Shown here: one piece after another, positions 15,120-25,059 of the stretch
Layout of the letters: each line of letters begins with the position of its first letter
Position numbering within the stretch: position 1 is the stretch's first letter
Assembly: GCF_001318295.1 (NCBI RefSeq)
Contig: NZ_CP012665.1
Coordinates: forward strand, 496,001 to 560,000
Origin: Candidatus Xiphinematobacter sp. Idaho Grape
GTDB lineage: Bacteria > Verrucomicrobiota > Verrucomicrobiia > Chthoniobacterales > Xiphinematobacteraceae
Direction: 5' to 3'
DNA: 64,000 nt
Made by a program: the position numbers and the translations under genes
Notes under the pieces: generated by a model
What the model saw: only the letters and a program-made list of their open reading frames with translations
What the model was told of the DNA's origin: nothing
Database searches by the model: none

Positions 15120-17972
15120 ATGTCCAAAAAAACAGTCACTAAGAACAGCGCGGAGTCCTTTTTTACCAGAGCCGATGGAGAGAGGAAGTTGCGTGCAGAA
15201 AGATTACTCGTTGGGAAGGCAACGCCGTTGCCTACCGGGCCAACAGTTTCACTTCGTACTTCAAGCAAACTAGGGGGGAGGAAGTACGTTTTTTCCTTTG
15301 GGGACGGCAAAGCAGATGGTAACGGTAGCCTCCGTGCTTCACTAGGTGGAAAGGGGGCAAATCTTGCGGAGATGACGAGAATTGGACTTCCTGTCCCACC
15401 CGGTTTTACCATTTCGACTGAGGTCTGTACCTATTACTACAAGCACGGATACGTGTACCCAAGAGCTCTAGAAAGTCAGCTTCGAGCAGCACTGTCAAAA
15501 ACCGAAAAATCGGTTGGGAAGAGGTTAGGCGACGCAGAAAGCCCGCTACTTCTCTCTGTCCGCTCCGGCGCTCGAGATTCGATGCCAGGTATGATGGATA
15601 CCATCCTCAACCTTGGAATAAATGATGAGACTGTGGAGGTTATAGCTGCTAAGACTGGTAGCCCTCGATTTGCGTGGGACGCTTACCGCCGTTTTCTCCA
15701 GATGTATGGAGATGTAGTCATGGGTGTACAGCGCCATATGGGCGAACACCATGATCCTTTTGAGGAGGTAATCAATGCACTCAAACAAGAAGTTGGGATC
15801 GAAAAAGATGACGAGTTCTCTGTAAGGGATCTCAAAAAGCTGGTAGCTTCTTTCAAGGCTTTAATTGAGGAACGGAGTGGAAAAAGTTTCCCACAAGAGC
15901 CCTTGGAACAACTTTGGGGGGCCATTAGCGCAGTTTTTCGTTCTTGGCAAAACGATCGTGCGACTGTCTACCGCCGAAAATATGGTATTCCCCATGAATG
16001 GGGTACGGCAGTGAATGTGCAGGCCATGGTGTTTGGCAACATGGGAGAAACTAGCGCCACCGGGGTTGTCTTTACTCGTAATCCCGCTACTGGAGAAGAG
16101 GCCTTCTACGGAGAGTATCTCATCAACGCGCAGGGAGAAGATGTAGTGGCCGGGGTGCGCACCCCGCAACCAGTGTCTCAGTTGCAGAAGGAAATGCCAA
16201 CCACTTATCGTCAACTACTGGCTGTACGCCATATTCTGGAGAAGCACTTTAGGGATATGCAAGACTTGGAGTTTACCATTGAAGAGAATCGGCTTTATAT
16301 CCTCCAAACGCGCAGCGGAAAAAGGACTGGGACCGCTGCAGTAAGGATTGCGGCGGAAATGGTGAAAGAACGCTTAATCACCAAAGAAGAAGCTCTCCTG
16401 CGTATTCCTGCTGACTCGCTGAGTCATGTGCTTGCTCCCATCTTTGATCCAGCCTCTAAGGAGAAAGCTCAATTAATTGCTACAGGGCTCCCTGCAGGAC
16501 CAGGCGCCGCCAGTGGCCATATCTTCTTCCAGGCAGAAGATGCAGTCACTTTTTCTCAGAAAGGAGAAAAAGCTCTTCTGGTTCGTGTAGAAACCTCTCC
16601 TGAGGATCTAAGGGGCATGATTGCAGCAGAAGGCATTCTTACTGCCAGAGGTGGAGTATCCTCACACGCGGCCTTGGTAGCACGCCAAATGGGCAAAGTC
16701 TGCGTTTGCGGCGCCTGCATGCTTCGCATTGATTACCGCACGAAGACTATCGCTACAGGAAAGATCACCTTAAGGGAAGGTGATTTTATTTCTATCGACG
16801 GAACAACCGGGGAGGTTTTTGCCGGTGAAGTTAGGACCTCTCCTTCCGAGGTAGTTCAAGTACTCGTCAATAGGACGCTGGAACCTTCTCGTTCCAAAAT
16901 CTACAAAAACTTTGCTCTCCTTATGGGTTGGGCAAACAAATACAGCAAGCTGCGCATCCGTGCGAATGCAGATACTCCTGAACAAGTAGCCAATGCCATT
17001 GCATTTGGAGCCCAAGGCGTGGGTTTGTGCCGTACTGAGCACATGTTCTTCGAAGGGAACCGAATTGATGCCATGCGAGAGATGGTTCTTGCTGCTAGCC
17101 CGGAAGAGCGCCGTACTGCTTTGGAAAAACTGCTACCCTATCAGAGGGAGGACTTTGTTGGTATTTTCCGTGCGCTAAGAGGTTTGCCAGCTACCATTCG
17201 TTTATTAGATCCTCCTCTTCATGAATTTCTTCCGCATGACTCTTTGCAACAGAAGAGCCTAGCGGACAGTCTGAATATCCCAGTGGAGACGCTCATAAAG
17301 CGCGTTCAGGAGTTGCATGAGTTTAATCCTATGCTGGGGCTGCGTGGGTGTCGCCTAGGTATGGTGTATCCAGAAATTTCTGAGATGCAGGCATGCGCTG
17401 TGTTCGAAGCGGCAGCGTTGGTACAGAAGGAGGGTATTAAGGTACACTTGGAAATCATGGTTCCATTAGTTGGATTCTCCAAGGAATTTAAAATACAGAA
17501 AGACCTTGTGCAGCAAGTAGCCAAGGATGTTGCCAGGAGACTTCAAACGAAGTTTAATTATCTCATTGGAACAATGATTGAAGTTCCCAGAGCAGCGTTG
17601 ATAGCCAGTGCAATTGCAGGAGAGGCTGACTTCTTTAGCTTTGGTACGAATGATCTTACCCAGACAAGCCTTGGTATGAGCCGAGATGATGCTGGCTCTT
17701 TCCTGCCGGCTTACATGGAAAGGGAAATCCTGCCTGGGAACCCTTTTGCTAGCATCGATCAAGAGGGGGTCGGGCGCCTTATGGAAATAGCCATTGAAGG
17801 GGCTCGCAGAACACATCCTGGCATTAAGCTCGGTGTTTGTGGTGAACATGGAGGAGACCCAAACAGCGTGAGATACTGTTATCATCTAGGACTCACTTAT
17901 GTAAGCTGTAGTCCATTCCGCGTTCCAATTGCCAGGATTGCTGCAGCCCAAGCCGCTTTGGGAGCAAGATAA
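15120..17972 (+). CDS. ppdK: Pyruvate, phosphate dikinase
   Basis: 950 residues, longer than the usual ~875-910 because of a ~50-residue basic N-terminal extension before [16 protein letters not shown]. Next comes the ATP-grasp domain (~60-400), then the swivelling phosphohistidine domain with [16 protein letters not shown] (His ~515). The C-terminal PEP/pyruvate TIM barrel contains [16 protein letters not shown] and CGEHGGDP (catalytic Cys ~907). It interconverts pyruvate plus ATP plus Pi with PEP, AMP and PPi, serving PPi-linked glycolysis or gluconeogenesis. It probably shares a transcript with lgt, 6 bp downstream. The extension has no obvious targeting motif. Confidence 0.96.
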   Translation: MSKKTVTKNSAESFFTRADGERKLRAERLLVGKATPLPTGPTVSLRTSSKLGGRKYVFSFGDGKADGNGSLRASLGGKGANLAEMTRIGLPVPPGFTISTEVCTYYYKHGYVYPRALESQLRAALSKTEKSVGKRLGDAESPLLLSVRSGARDSMPGMMDTILNLGINDETVEVIAAKTGSPRFAWDAYRRFLQMYGDVVMGVQRHMGEHHDPFEEVINALKQEVGIEKDDEFSVRDLKKLVASFKALIEERSGKSFPQEPLEQLWGAISAVFRSWQNDRATVYRRKYGIPHEWGTAVNVQAMVFGNMGETSATGVVFTRNPATGEEAFYGEYLINAQGEDVVAGVRTPQPVSQLQKEMPTTYRQLLAVRHILEKHFRDMQDLEFTIEENRLYILQTRSGKRTGTAAVRIAAEMVKERLITKEEALLRIPADSLSHVLAPIFDPASKEKAQLIATGLPAGPGAASGHIFFQAEDAVTFSQKGEKALLVRVETSPEDLRGMIAAEGILTARGGVSSHAALVARQMGKVCVCGACMLRIDYRTKTIATGKITLREGDFISIDGTTGEVFAGEVRTSPSEVVQVLVNRTLEPSRSKIYKNFALLMGWANKYSKLRIRANADTPEQVANAIAFGAQGVGLCRTEHMFFEGNRIDAMREMVLAASPEERRTALEKLLPYQREDFVGIFRALRGLPATIRLLDPPLHEFLPHDSLQQKSLADSLNIPVETLIKRVQELHEFNPMLGLRGCRLGMVYPEISEMQACAVFEAAALVQKEGIKVHLEIMVPLVGFSKEFKIQKDLVQQVAKDVARRLQTKFNYLIGTMIEVPRAALIASAIAGEADFFSFGTNDLTQTSLGMSRDDAGSFLPAYMEREILPGNPFASIDQEGVGRLMEIAIEGARRTHPGIKLGVCGEHGGDPNSVRYCYHLGLTYVSCSPFRVPIARIAAAQAALGAR

Positions 17973-17978
17973 GGAAAA

Positions 17979-18938
17979 GTGTGGGAGCCTCTTCTCGGTT
18001 ACTACATCCATGATCTAAGCCCATTCTTTATCTCCTGGCATGGTTTTGGAATCCGTTATTACGGTCTTTCTTATGCACTGGGGTTTCTCTGCGCATTTTG
18101 GCTCTATCGATGGTTGGCTCATCACGGGTATTCCAACATGCAACCTGATCAGGTAGGGAAGCTCATCTTTCTATGGTGTGCATTAGGAGTGCTCATTGGG
18201 GGGCGGCTTGGATACCTGTTCCTCTATGAGATATCTTCCTTCCTTTCTAAACCTTGGACGTTCTTTGCAATTTGGCAAGGTGGTATGGCCAGCCATGGAG
18301 GTATAGCAGGCGCTGCGATAGCCATCGCTATCTACACTAGAAAGTGCAAGATGTCCCTTCTTAGTACAGGTGATAATATGGCGGTGGTAGCTCCTGTAGG
18401 GATCTTTTTTGGACGTTGTGCAAACTTCGTCAACGGCGAACTCTTTGGAAAAGCCACCGAGGTCCCTTGGGCAGTCCAATTCCCCCGAGAACTCCTTTAC
18501 TGCAGTAATCCACAAAAAATTCGGTCAATTCTCGTGCAAGCCTCTAAAATCCGACCAGATTTTTCTTCCTTGGATACTCTTATTTCTAGCGTTACCACCT
18601 CGTCGGAATTACGCTGCTTTCTAGGCCGAATCCTCACTCCTAGACATCCATCCCAACTCTATGAAGCTCTACTAGAGGGAATAGTGCTTTTTACTGTTCT
18701 ATGGTCATTGCGCACCCGTTTCCGGCTTCCTGATGGTTTGTCGGCGGGCCTGTTTTTCCTGCTTTATGCATCCTTTCGCTTCCTAGCAGAGTCTTTTCGT
18801 GAGCCTGATGCACCGCTCATTATAGGGATGTCGCGCGGACAGTTCTTCTCTCTTTTTTTTATCCCTCCTGGGATCATTTTCAGTCTAGTGGCAATTTTTG
18901 CACACCGTTACCCTACATTCTTTCACAAAAGCTCCTGA
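17979..18938 (+). CDS. lgt: Prolipoprotein diacylglyceryl transferase
   Basis: 319 residues, GTG start with a modest AAGGA tract just after the ppdK stop. It is a polytopic membrane protein with Lgt motifs: IRYYGLSYALGF, the catalytic-histidine region MASHGGIAGA, the signature GRCANFVNGELFGK, and RHPSQLYEAL. It transfers diacylglycerol to the lipobox cysteine of prelipoproteins, feeding the Lol pathway (a LolC/E permease is at 1.9 kb). A ~45-residue insertion around residues 175-220 lengthens the periplasmic part relative to E. coli. Confidence 0.94.
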   Translation: MWEPLLGYYIHDLSPFFISWHGFGIRYYGLSYALGFLCAFWLYRWLAHHGYSNMQPDQVGKLIFLWCALGVLIGGRLGYLFLYEISSFLSKPWTFFAIWQGGMASHGGIAGAAIAIAIYTRKCKMSLLSTGDNMAVVAPVGIFFGRCANFVNGELFGKATEVPWAVQFPRELLYCSNPQKIRSILVQASKIRPDFSSLDTLISSVTTSSELRCFLGRILTPRHPSQLYEALLEGIVLFTVLWSLRTRFRLPDGLSAGLFFLLYASFRFLAESFREPDAPLIIGMSRGQFFSLFFIPPGIIFSLVAIFAHRYPTFFHKSS

Positions 18939-19086
18939 ATACAAAACGGGACATACCTCATAGGAATCAGTTCGTATCCTCAAAAACAAAGCAACACTGG
19001 TGGAGCTTGCCATTTGCTGGAGCGGAAAGTAGAAATAATCCACATCATGAACGCCAGTCTGGTTACGCCTCTGCTGTGGGTAACGA

Positions 19087-19242
19087 GTGTTGTCCATGAA
19101 AATACGACTAATGGGCCCCAACTTTAGAAGCATTGTCCGTACAGCAAAGGAAGCCTTACTTGTAAATCTTCAAGTCAGCACCTTGGCCGCCCTCCTTTTG
19201 GAGGAGCTCTTCCCACAGAATACCGCAGGCGGAGGATCCTAA
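19087..19242 (+). CDS. Possible 48-51-residue small ORF in the lgt-leuC gap
   Basis: Within the 554-bp gap 18939-19492, a frame runs from GTG 19087 (or ATG 19096) to TAA 19240-19242. It reads FRSIVRTAKEALLVNLQ then LAALLLEELFPQ, a strong amphipathic helix with a glycine-rich end. Composition is protein-like, but I recognise no family and see no Shine-Dalgarno tract. It may be a small protein or a remnant. The rest of the gap holds a TATTGAC direct repeat near 19244-19256 and GAGGAGGGAG near 19461, too far from leuC to be its ribosome-binding site. Confidence 0.3.
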   Translation: MLSMKIRLMGPNFRSIVRTAKEALLVNLQVSTLAALLLEELFPQNTAGGGS

Positions 19243-19492
19243 TATTGACTATTGACTAACATTCCTCCACTGTGAGGCATGGTGGATTGCTTAATCCCCT
19301 CCTGCCCAGAGGGATGTGGCACACATGGGTGGCGAATTTCTACAAAATGTTTTGATTCAAGTCTCAGCGTTCTGGATGGGAAGAGTGCACTACATACCCG
19401 GTAAAGTTACGTTGTTGAACTCGGAGATCCTTCACCAAATTAGTTCGCTTGCATAGCATGAGGAGGGAGACTAGTTACCTTTATTGTCCCTA

Positions 19493-20896
19493 ATGAAAAA
19501 GACCTTGTTAGATAAAGTATGGGAAGCGTATACCGTTCGCCCGTTACCCAATGGGCAGACGCAGATCTTCATTGGTGCTCACCTTATCCATGAGGTAACA
19601 AGTCCTCAGGCGTTTGGGATGCTGCGGGACCTTGGATTAAAGGTGCTTTATCCAGACCGCACATTTGCAACCGTGGATCATATTGTTCCTACCACCGTAG
19701 CACTCTTTCCTGATCCTCTAGCAGAAGAGATGATTCGCGCTTTAAGAACAAATTGTGCTGAGTTTGGAATCCAGTTTTTTGATACCTCGACTGGACGTCA
19801 AGGTATTGTGCACGTCATTGGCCCTGAAGAGGGGATTACCCAACCTGGCATTACCATCGCCTGCGGCGATTCTCATACTTCTACCCATGGGGCATTTGGA
19901 GCAATTGCCTTCGGTATTGGAACTAGCCAAGTACGGGACGTCTTGGCTACACAAACTATCGCCCTGCACAAGCCTAGAGTACGTCGTGTTAACGTAGAGG
20001 GTAAATTGGCTGCTGGCGTTTATGCCAAAGACGTGATTCTCCATATTATCCGCAAATTAGGTGTCAATGGAGGTATTGGTTTTGCATATGAATACGGCGG
20101 TAGCACTTTCGACTTCTTCAATCAAGAGGAGCGGATGACTGTATGCAACATGTCCATTGAGGGTGGAGCACGCGTTGGCTATGTCAACCCAGATTCCACT
20201 ACGTTTGCCTACCTAAAAGGGAAACCATTTGCTCCTCCGCTACAGCAGTGGGTCGCTGCAGTGACACAGTGGGAGTCATTCTCCTCAGACCCAGACGCCA
20301 GCTACGATGACATGGTTAGCTTTCAAGCGGAAGAAATACTTCCAACGGTGACATGGGGAATCCATCCTGGACAGTCCATTTCTATCGAAGAAAGAGTTCC
20401 AGCTCCGGAGGAGCTGTCCACCAAAGACCGTGCTGCTGCTCGAGAAGCATTGCAACACATGCAGTTGAAAGCTGGACTACCTATTAAAGGAACCAAGGTG
20501 GATGTCGCCTTTTTAGGCAGTTGTACCAATGGGAGACTGACGGATCTCCAAGAGGTAGCACGCCACCTTAAAGGCCATAGGGTGAAATCGGGAGTTAAGG
20601 CCATTGTTGTTCCCGGTTCACAAAGAGTGGCAGCAGCAGCCGAAGAGTTAGGCGTGGCGGAAATATTTCGAGAAGCCGGGTTTGAATGGCGTGGGGCTGG
20701 GTGTTCTATGTGTCTGGCAATGAACCCTGATAAGCTTTCCGGCAGTCAGCTTTGTGCAAGTTCCAGTAATCGCAACTTTAAGGGCCGCCAGGGTAGTCCA
20801 AACGGGAGGACTGTGTTAATGAGCCCACTTATGGTAGCAGCGGCAGCCATAAGAGGTGAGATTAGTGATGCTCGGGAGATATTTTCAATTCGGTAA
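19493..20896 (+). CDS. leuC: 3-isopropylmalate dehydratase large subunit
   Basis: 467 residues. I take ATG 19493 ([13 protein letters not shown], the family opening) over TTG 19484. Aconitase-type features: [31 protein letters not shown] with the first cluster cysteine, and [14 protein letters not shown] with the CxxC pair completing the [4Fe-4S] ligands. LeuC with LeuD isomerises 2-isopropylmalate to 3-isopropylmalate in leucine synthesis. leuD follows after 30 bp; leuA and leuB are not in the window. No Shine-Dalgarno tract at the ATG. Confidence 0.96.
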   Translation: MKKTLLDKVWEAYTVRPLPNGQTQIFIGAHLIHEVTSPQAFGMLRDLGLKVLYPDRTFATVDHIVPTTVALFPDPLAEEMIRALRTNCAEFGIQFFDTSTGRQGIVHVIGPEEGITQPGITIACGDSHTSTHGAFGAIAFGIGTSQVRDVLATQTIALHKPRVRRVNVEGKLAAGVYAKDVILHIIRKLGVNGGIGFAYEYGGSTFDFFNQEERMTVCNMSIEGGARVGYVNPDSTTFAYLKGKPFAPPLQQWVAAVTQWESFSSDPDASYDDMVSFQAEEILPTVTWGIHPGQSISIEERVPAPEELSTKDRAAAREALQHMQLKAGLPIKGTKVDVAFLGSCTNGRLTDLQEVARHLKGHRVKSGVKAIVVPGSQRVAAAAEELGVAEIFREAGFEWRGAGCSMCLAMNPDKLSGSQLCASSSNRNFKGRQGSPNGRTVLMSPLMVAAAAIRGEISDAREIFSIR

Positions 20897-20926
20897 AGAG
20901 ACTGCACACTGTCAATTTTCTTATCT

Positions 20927-21553
20927 ATGGCTCTGCAGAAGATTCTCACCGTAACTGGAAAAGCAGTTAGCATTCCTAGCAACGATGTGGACACAGATCG
21001 CATTATTCCCGCACGTTTTTTAAAGTGCGTAACTTTCGATGGATTGGGGCAGTATGCATTTTATGACGAGAGATTTAGGAAAGATGGTACTGCAAAGCTT
21101 CACCCACTCAACGACCCTCAGCATAAGAATTCTAGCATTCTCATTAGTGGTTCCAACTTTGGCTGCGGGAGCTCTAGGGAGCATGCTCCCCAGGCTCTTT
21201 ATCGTCACGGATTTCGGGCGATTTTAGCAGAAAGTTACGCAGAGATTTTCTTCGGTAATGCAACCATGTTAGGTATGCCATGCCTCTCTCTATCAGCAGA
21301 GGCGCTGGATATACTAACTGAGTTTTCAGCGACAAATCCGCTATCCGAATTTATTGTTGATATTGCTTCTAGCAGAGTAGTTATAGGAGAGCAGGTTTTT
21401 CACGGGAGCCTTCCTGAACATGCACGAGAGGCATTCATCCAAGGCAAATGGGACCCTATTGTTGATCTTCTAGAAGGTATTTCATTAACCCAAAAGCTTG
21501 CAGAAAAAGTCAGCTTTTTTAGGCCGGCAACGAAGCCTGGCACACATACATAA
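20927..21553 (+). CDS. leuD: 3-isopropylmalate dehydratase small subunit
   Basis: 208 residues of the swivel domain: DVDTDRIIPARFL near residue 20 and the substrate-loop SGSNFGCGSSREHAPQAL near 75. It partners LeuC encoded 30 bp upstream. Length is normal (~200-210). Two perfect inverted repeats follow the stop. Identity is secure. Confidence 0.96.
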   Translation: MALQKILTVTGKAVSIPSNDVDTDRIIPARFLKCVTFDGLGQYAFYDERFRKDGTAKLHPLNDPQHKNSSILISGSNFGCGSSREHAPQALYRHGFRAILAESYAEIFFGNATMLGMPCLSLSAEALDILTEFSATNPLSEFIVDIASSRVVIGEQVFHGSLPEHAREAFIQGKWDPIVDLLEGISLTQKLAEKVSFFRPATKPGTHT

Positions 21554-21613
21554 GGGTGTCAGAGCGCGGTCCTTTCTAGAGATAGGAAAGGCTACATATG
21601 GGAGTGGGTTTGC

Positions 21614-21665
21614 CCAAAGTTTGCGTAACTTTGGCGGCTTAGCGGCAGAGTTTGAACAAACTCTG
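21614..21665 (+). terminator. Two consecutive perfect hairpins downstream of leuD
   Basis: CCAAAGTT-TGCGT-AACTTTGG (21614-21634) and CAGAGTTTG-AA-CAAACTCTG (21646-21665) lie about 60 and 90 bases after the leuD stop. A weaker CCTTTC/GAAAGG repeat is at 21571-21591. None has a T tract, so they may be processing or attenuation structures rather than classical terminators. The remaining DNA to 21850 shows no gene. Confidence 0.45.
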
Positions 21666-21850
21666 TGAAGCTTGATAAGTTGCCCTTAGGAGAGTCTCAA
21701 CAGCAGGCGACTTCTTCTGGCTATAAGCTGAGTCTCTTTGTTGGAATGATTCTATGGTATGCAGACTCTAGTTAGCTGTTGGGTGGTTGCAGAAAAAGAA
21801 AAGATCACATGCCTCATGGAGGATCTTTTGGTATGTTCCCCATCCCCCTC

Positions 21851-22243
21851 CTAACGGAGGGAAGGATCCTTCTGTTGTGCAAGCACGGAAGAAACACGTT
21901 CCCAATTGCCAATCACACTTCGGGAAGTGTCCCTCTTGCAAAGCTGTAACAAAAAAACCCCATCCAAGGTATCGGCTATATGTTTTCCTCTCTCCTCTAA
22001 GTACACATGACACAGCCCCCGAACAGCCTCCACAGCCTTTGAATTACCGGTCATATTCGCAACAAAAGTAGAAAGTCCCAATATGTGTCTTCTCTCCCAG
22101 GCTAGTTTTTCGACTGTCAGCCAAACAACAAGGCTAGCGAGAGACGAGAAAAATGATGCGAAAGCGTTGGCAAGTAGGAAAATCCTATACTCTCTGTTTT
22201 TTTGCACCGTCCGGCAAATCCGGCAAACTGGAATCCCCATCAT
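21851..22243 (-). CDS. Small membrane protein encoded directly after pgi
   Basis: 130 residues from ATG 22243, only 9 bases after the pgi stop on the same strand, which argues for translation as part of a pgi operon. N-terminal CRICR (CxxC) is followed by one hydrophobic span (about residues 21-43, FLLANAFASFFSSLASLVVW), then a soluble ~85-residue tail with two further cysteines. No family recognised. Long open frame plus tight spacing support a real gene; composition does not exclude decay. Confidence 0.45.
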   Translation of the reverse strand: MMGIPVCRICRTVQKNREYRIFLLANAFASFFSSLASLVVWLTVEKLAWERRHILGLSTFVANMTGNSKAVEAVRGLCHVYLEERGKHIADTLDGVFLLQLCKRDTSRSVIGNWERVSSVLAQQKDPSLR

Positions 22244-22252
22244 CCCCAAGGT

Positions 22253-23872
22253 CTATTCTTGGGTTCTTTTTTCTAAAGTAGACGGACATTTCCAGGAGAA
22301 ATGATCCTCCGATGGCTGTTGACCTAGAGAGTGGGAAATATTTGCGGATCGATTAGCTGCCAGATGTTGGAGAATATGAAAAGTTTCTTCTGCATCTCCT
22401 CCTATATTCTGTGCAATCTTCTCGGCGTTCATAGGGAGTCCAGAATGGGTCTGGAGGAACGTAAGGATTTTTTTCTGTAATTCAAGAACATGAAAAGCCG
22501 CTCGTTTTCCAGCCTCGACACCAGGTTGGTGATAGGCGTTGATGTGAGTTAGGGAACCATAAAAACCTACCGCTCGCTCATAGAGAGCAATCAGAGCCCC
22601 AAGGGAAGAAGCATTGAGTTGATTGATGCTAATCGTGAGGGAATCCCGTCCCTTTTCACAGAGCGCACTGCGAGTTCCCCGAAGAAAGCCCTGTAAGTAG
22701 TCACCACTAGTAATACCAGGCTCGACCTCTAGTTCTTGGAAAGAGGCTACTTGTCGAACCTCAATAAAAGTGACAAAAAAATTATCTACTCCATCTAGAA
22801 GTTGCTGAACATAGGTATGCTGATCCGTGGAACCCTTGTTTCCATAAACAGAAATACCCTGGTGAACAAGCCCACCATCTAGATCGCGTTCTTTTCCTAG
22901 GGATTCCATGATCAGTTGCTGAAGATAACGACTCAATAAGAGCAAGCGGTCTTTGTAAGGCAGGATGACCATATCCCCTTTTCCCCTTTTTTCCCTAGCG
23001 TAGTACCACATTAGCGCCAGGAGTAGTGCTGCATTTTTGCGTAAATCCGAATGACGCGTCCTCATATCCATGGTTCTAGCACCCCTTAGAAAGGAGGCGA
23101 CATCTAGCCCTTGGAGGGACATGGGGACTAATCCCCCTGCACTCATAACAGAAGTACGCCCACCCACCCAACTATGTATAGGAAAACGTCTCAGCCAACC
23201 TTCTGCCCTAGCAATGGAATCTAGCGTACTATCGACCTCAGTGACTGCCACGAAGTGTTTATTGAAGGGGGAAATTCCGGCTTGCTTGAAGGCATGTTGG
23301 ACTGTCAGCAATCCATTATGGGGTTCTTTAGTGTTCCCGGATTTCGAGATCACTACAACAAGAGTAGCATCCAACTTACCAGAGAGCTTTGCCAGTACCC
23401 TTGCGAAGCCATCTGGATCTGTATTATCCAGAAAGTGAACCGATAGGGGATCTTGTGCGTTTCCTAGGGCATCGGACACGAGTTGTGGACCAAGAGCGGA
23501 ACCTCCAATTCCAATAGAGAGTACATCCGTAAACTTTTTCCCGGTAACCCCGCGTACGGTGCCAAGGTGAACATCAGCAGAAAATTTGAGAACAGTATCC
23601 AGGGCATTGGCAATGCCCATACGTAACTCTGCAGTGGGGGCAAGACCAGGATCTCTCAACCAGTAATGGCCTACCATACGGTTTTCATCTTGGTTAGCGA
23701 TATTCCCTCTTTCTAATTCCTCCATAGACAAAAGAGCTTGTTTTGCACGGCTTTGCATACTAGGCAAAAAATCCTCCGAAAAACCCATACGGCTGATGTC
23801 CAAAGAAAAACCCGAATCTTCATAGCGTAGAAAGTATTCCTGGAACCTAGTCCAGAGGGACATTGCGCTCAT
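22253..23872 (-). CDS. pgi: Glucose-6-phosphate isomerase
   Basis: 539 residues from ATG 23872 (ATG 23863 also possible; an upstream TTG at 23941 would overlap the divergent tsaE). SIS-domain motifs: SIGIGGSALGPQLV, VISKSGNTKEP, FPIHSWVGGRTSV, and QGISVYGNKGSTDQHTYVQQ with the catalytic region. The C-terminus carries an extra ~50-residue segment. Pgi interconverts glucose-6-P and fructose-6-P. The small membrane protein gene follows after 9 bases. Divergent from tsaE across ~80 bp that should hold both promoters. Confidence 0.95.
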   Translation of the reverse strand: MSAMSLWTRFQEYFLRYEDSGFSLDISRMGFSEDFLPSMQSRAKQALLSMEELERGNIANQDENRMVGHYWLRDPGLAPTAELRMGIANALDTVLKFSADVHLGTVRGVTGKKFTDVLSIGIGGSALGPQLVSDALGNAQDPLSVHFLDNTDPDGFARVLAKLSGKLDATLVVVISKSGNTKEPHNGLLTVQHAFKQAGISPFNKHFVAVTEVDSTLDSIARAEGWLRRFPIHSWVGGRTSVMSAGGLVPMSLQGLDVASFLRGARTMDMRTRHSDLRKNAALLLALMWYYAREKRGKGDMVILPYKDRLLLLSRYLQQLIMESLGKERDLDGGLVHQGISVYGNKGSTDQHTYVQQLLDGVDNFFVTFIEVRQVASFQELEVEPGITSGDYLQGFLRGTRSALCEKGRDSLTISINQLNASSLGALIALYERAVGFYGSLTHINAYHQPGVEAGKRAAFHVLELQKKILTFLQTHSGLPMNAEKIAQNIGGDAEETFHILQHLAANRSANISHSLGQQPSEDHFSWKCPSTLEKRTQE

Positions 23873-23952
23873 AGAGCATAGCAAAATGAAAGATGGAATT
23901 TGCAGACCAAACCCGTTAACTGGAGAGATACTTCTTGGCAAACGTAAAACGC

Positions 23953-24375
23953 ATGGAAAGGGAATTCTTTACTCTGTCCGAAGCAGAAACTCAAACAGTG
24001 GGTGAGGCTCTTGCGGCGAAGCTCTCCACTGGCAGTGTGCTCTGTCTAGAAGGACCCATGGGGGCTGGAAAAACTCAGTTTGTTAAGGGGTTAGCTCGGG
24101 GACTAGGATTTTTCGGAGAAGTGACAAGTCCCACCTTCCCCTTAATTCATGAATATGAGGGTGGTCGTCTCTTCTTGGTCCACTTTGATTTCTTTCGCCT
24201 AGATTGTGAGAAAGCAGTAGAGGAGTTAGGATTTAGTGATTACCTGGACCAGGCCATACTTGCCATTGAATGGGGAAGTAAGTTCCCTGCACTCTTGCCC
24301 TCTGGTACACGAACTATTCTGTTTAGGATTTTAAAAAATGGGGGGCGATGTATTGCCTTTTCGCACACACCTTGA
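23953..24375 (+). CDS. tsaE: tRNA t6A biosynthesis ATPase TsaE
   Basis: 140 residues from ATG 23953 (a TTG at 23935 would add six). P-loop GPMGAGKTQ, TSPTF, and a FDFFRL/EWGSKF core typical of the YjeE family. TsaE drives ATP-dependent turnover of the TsaB-TsaD complex. The stop overlaps the likely tsaB start by a few bases, so the two are translationally coupled. Length is normal. Confidence 0.93.
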   Translation: MEREFFTLSEAETQTVGEALAAKLSTGSVLCLEGPMGAGKTQFVKGLARGLGFFGEVTSPTFPLIHEYEGGRLFLVHFDFFRLDCEKAVEELGFSDYLDQAILAIEWGSKFPALLPSGTRTILFRILKNGGRCIAFSHTP

Positions 24376-24989
24376 AAGTATTGGCCATAGAAACTTCGAC
24401 TCACCAAGGGAGCATAGCTATCCGGCAGGAGGGCAAGCTCTTGTTGATAGAACGCTTTGTACATCCCAGAGGCGGTGTGGAAGTTTTGTGTCGCACCTTA
24501 GAACAGATAATAAAGAGAGAGGGGCGTGTGCACCGCATTGCTGTTGGAATTGGACCGGGTACTTACAATGGGATTCGGGCTGCTATTTCCCTGGCTACGG
24601 GTTTAAAAATTGCCTGGAGGATTCCCTTGTGTGGTATCCCTTCCATTCTTGGGATAGAGTCCCTTACAGAGCGCTATGCGGTTGTCGGAGATGCGCGGGG
24701 AGGGTCGTTATTCTTCGGTGCTGTTTCTGGGAGACATCTAGAAAACCTTCAGCTCTTGTCTCATACAGAGTTTCAAAGGAAGCTCTACATTTGGAGCCAA
24801 ACTTGTAAGGATCCTGTCTATGCAGCCGCTCCAGTTCCAGCGCTTCCAGAGCTACGTGTGCTTGCTCCCAGTGCTGGGAAATTGGCCTTTCTTGCGGAAG
24901 AGTACCCGACTTCAGAGCAAGGGCCTTCCCCCCTCTACCTGAAACCCCCACACACTACTCAGTCTACCTCTTCTCAATTTATCTTTTAA
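24372..24989 (+). CDS. tsaB: tRNA t6A biosynthesis protein TsaB
   Basis: 205 residues from TTG 24372, which overlaps the tsaE stop (TTGA) and gives the family opening KVLAIETSTHQGS; ATG 24348 is an alternative adding eight residues. ASKHA fold with GIGPGTYNGIRAAISLATGL. TsaB is the inactive paralogue scaffolding TsaD (12.4 kb) and TsaE. The C-terminus is rich in Pro, Thr and Ser and somewhat short relative to E. coli, as in many TsaB proteins. A large decayed region follows. Confidence 0.9.
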   Translation: MKVLAIETSTHQGSIAIRQEGKLLLIERFVHPRGGVEVLCRTLEQIIKREGRVHRIAVGIGPGTYNGIRAAISLATGLKIAWRIPLCGIPSILGIESLTERYAVVGDARGGSLFFGAVSGRHLENLQLLSHTEFQRKLYIWSQTCKDPVYAAAPVPALPELRVLAPSAGKLAFLAEEYPTSEQGPSPLYLKPPHTTQSTSSQFIF

Positions 24990-25059
24990 CTAAGACATAA
25001 CTGGTTGGTAGGTCACTTAAAAAGTCCCTTTCCTTTAAAAGTTCCTAAACCTAGTAGGG

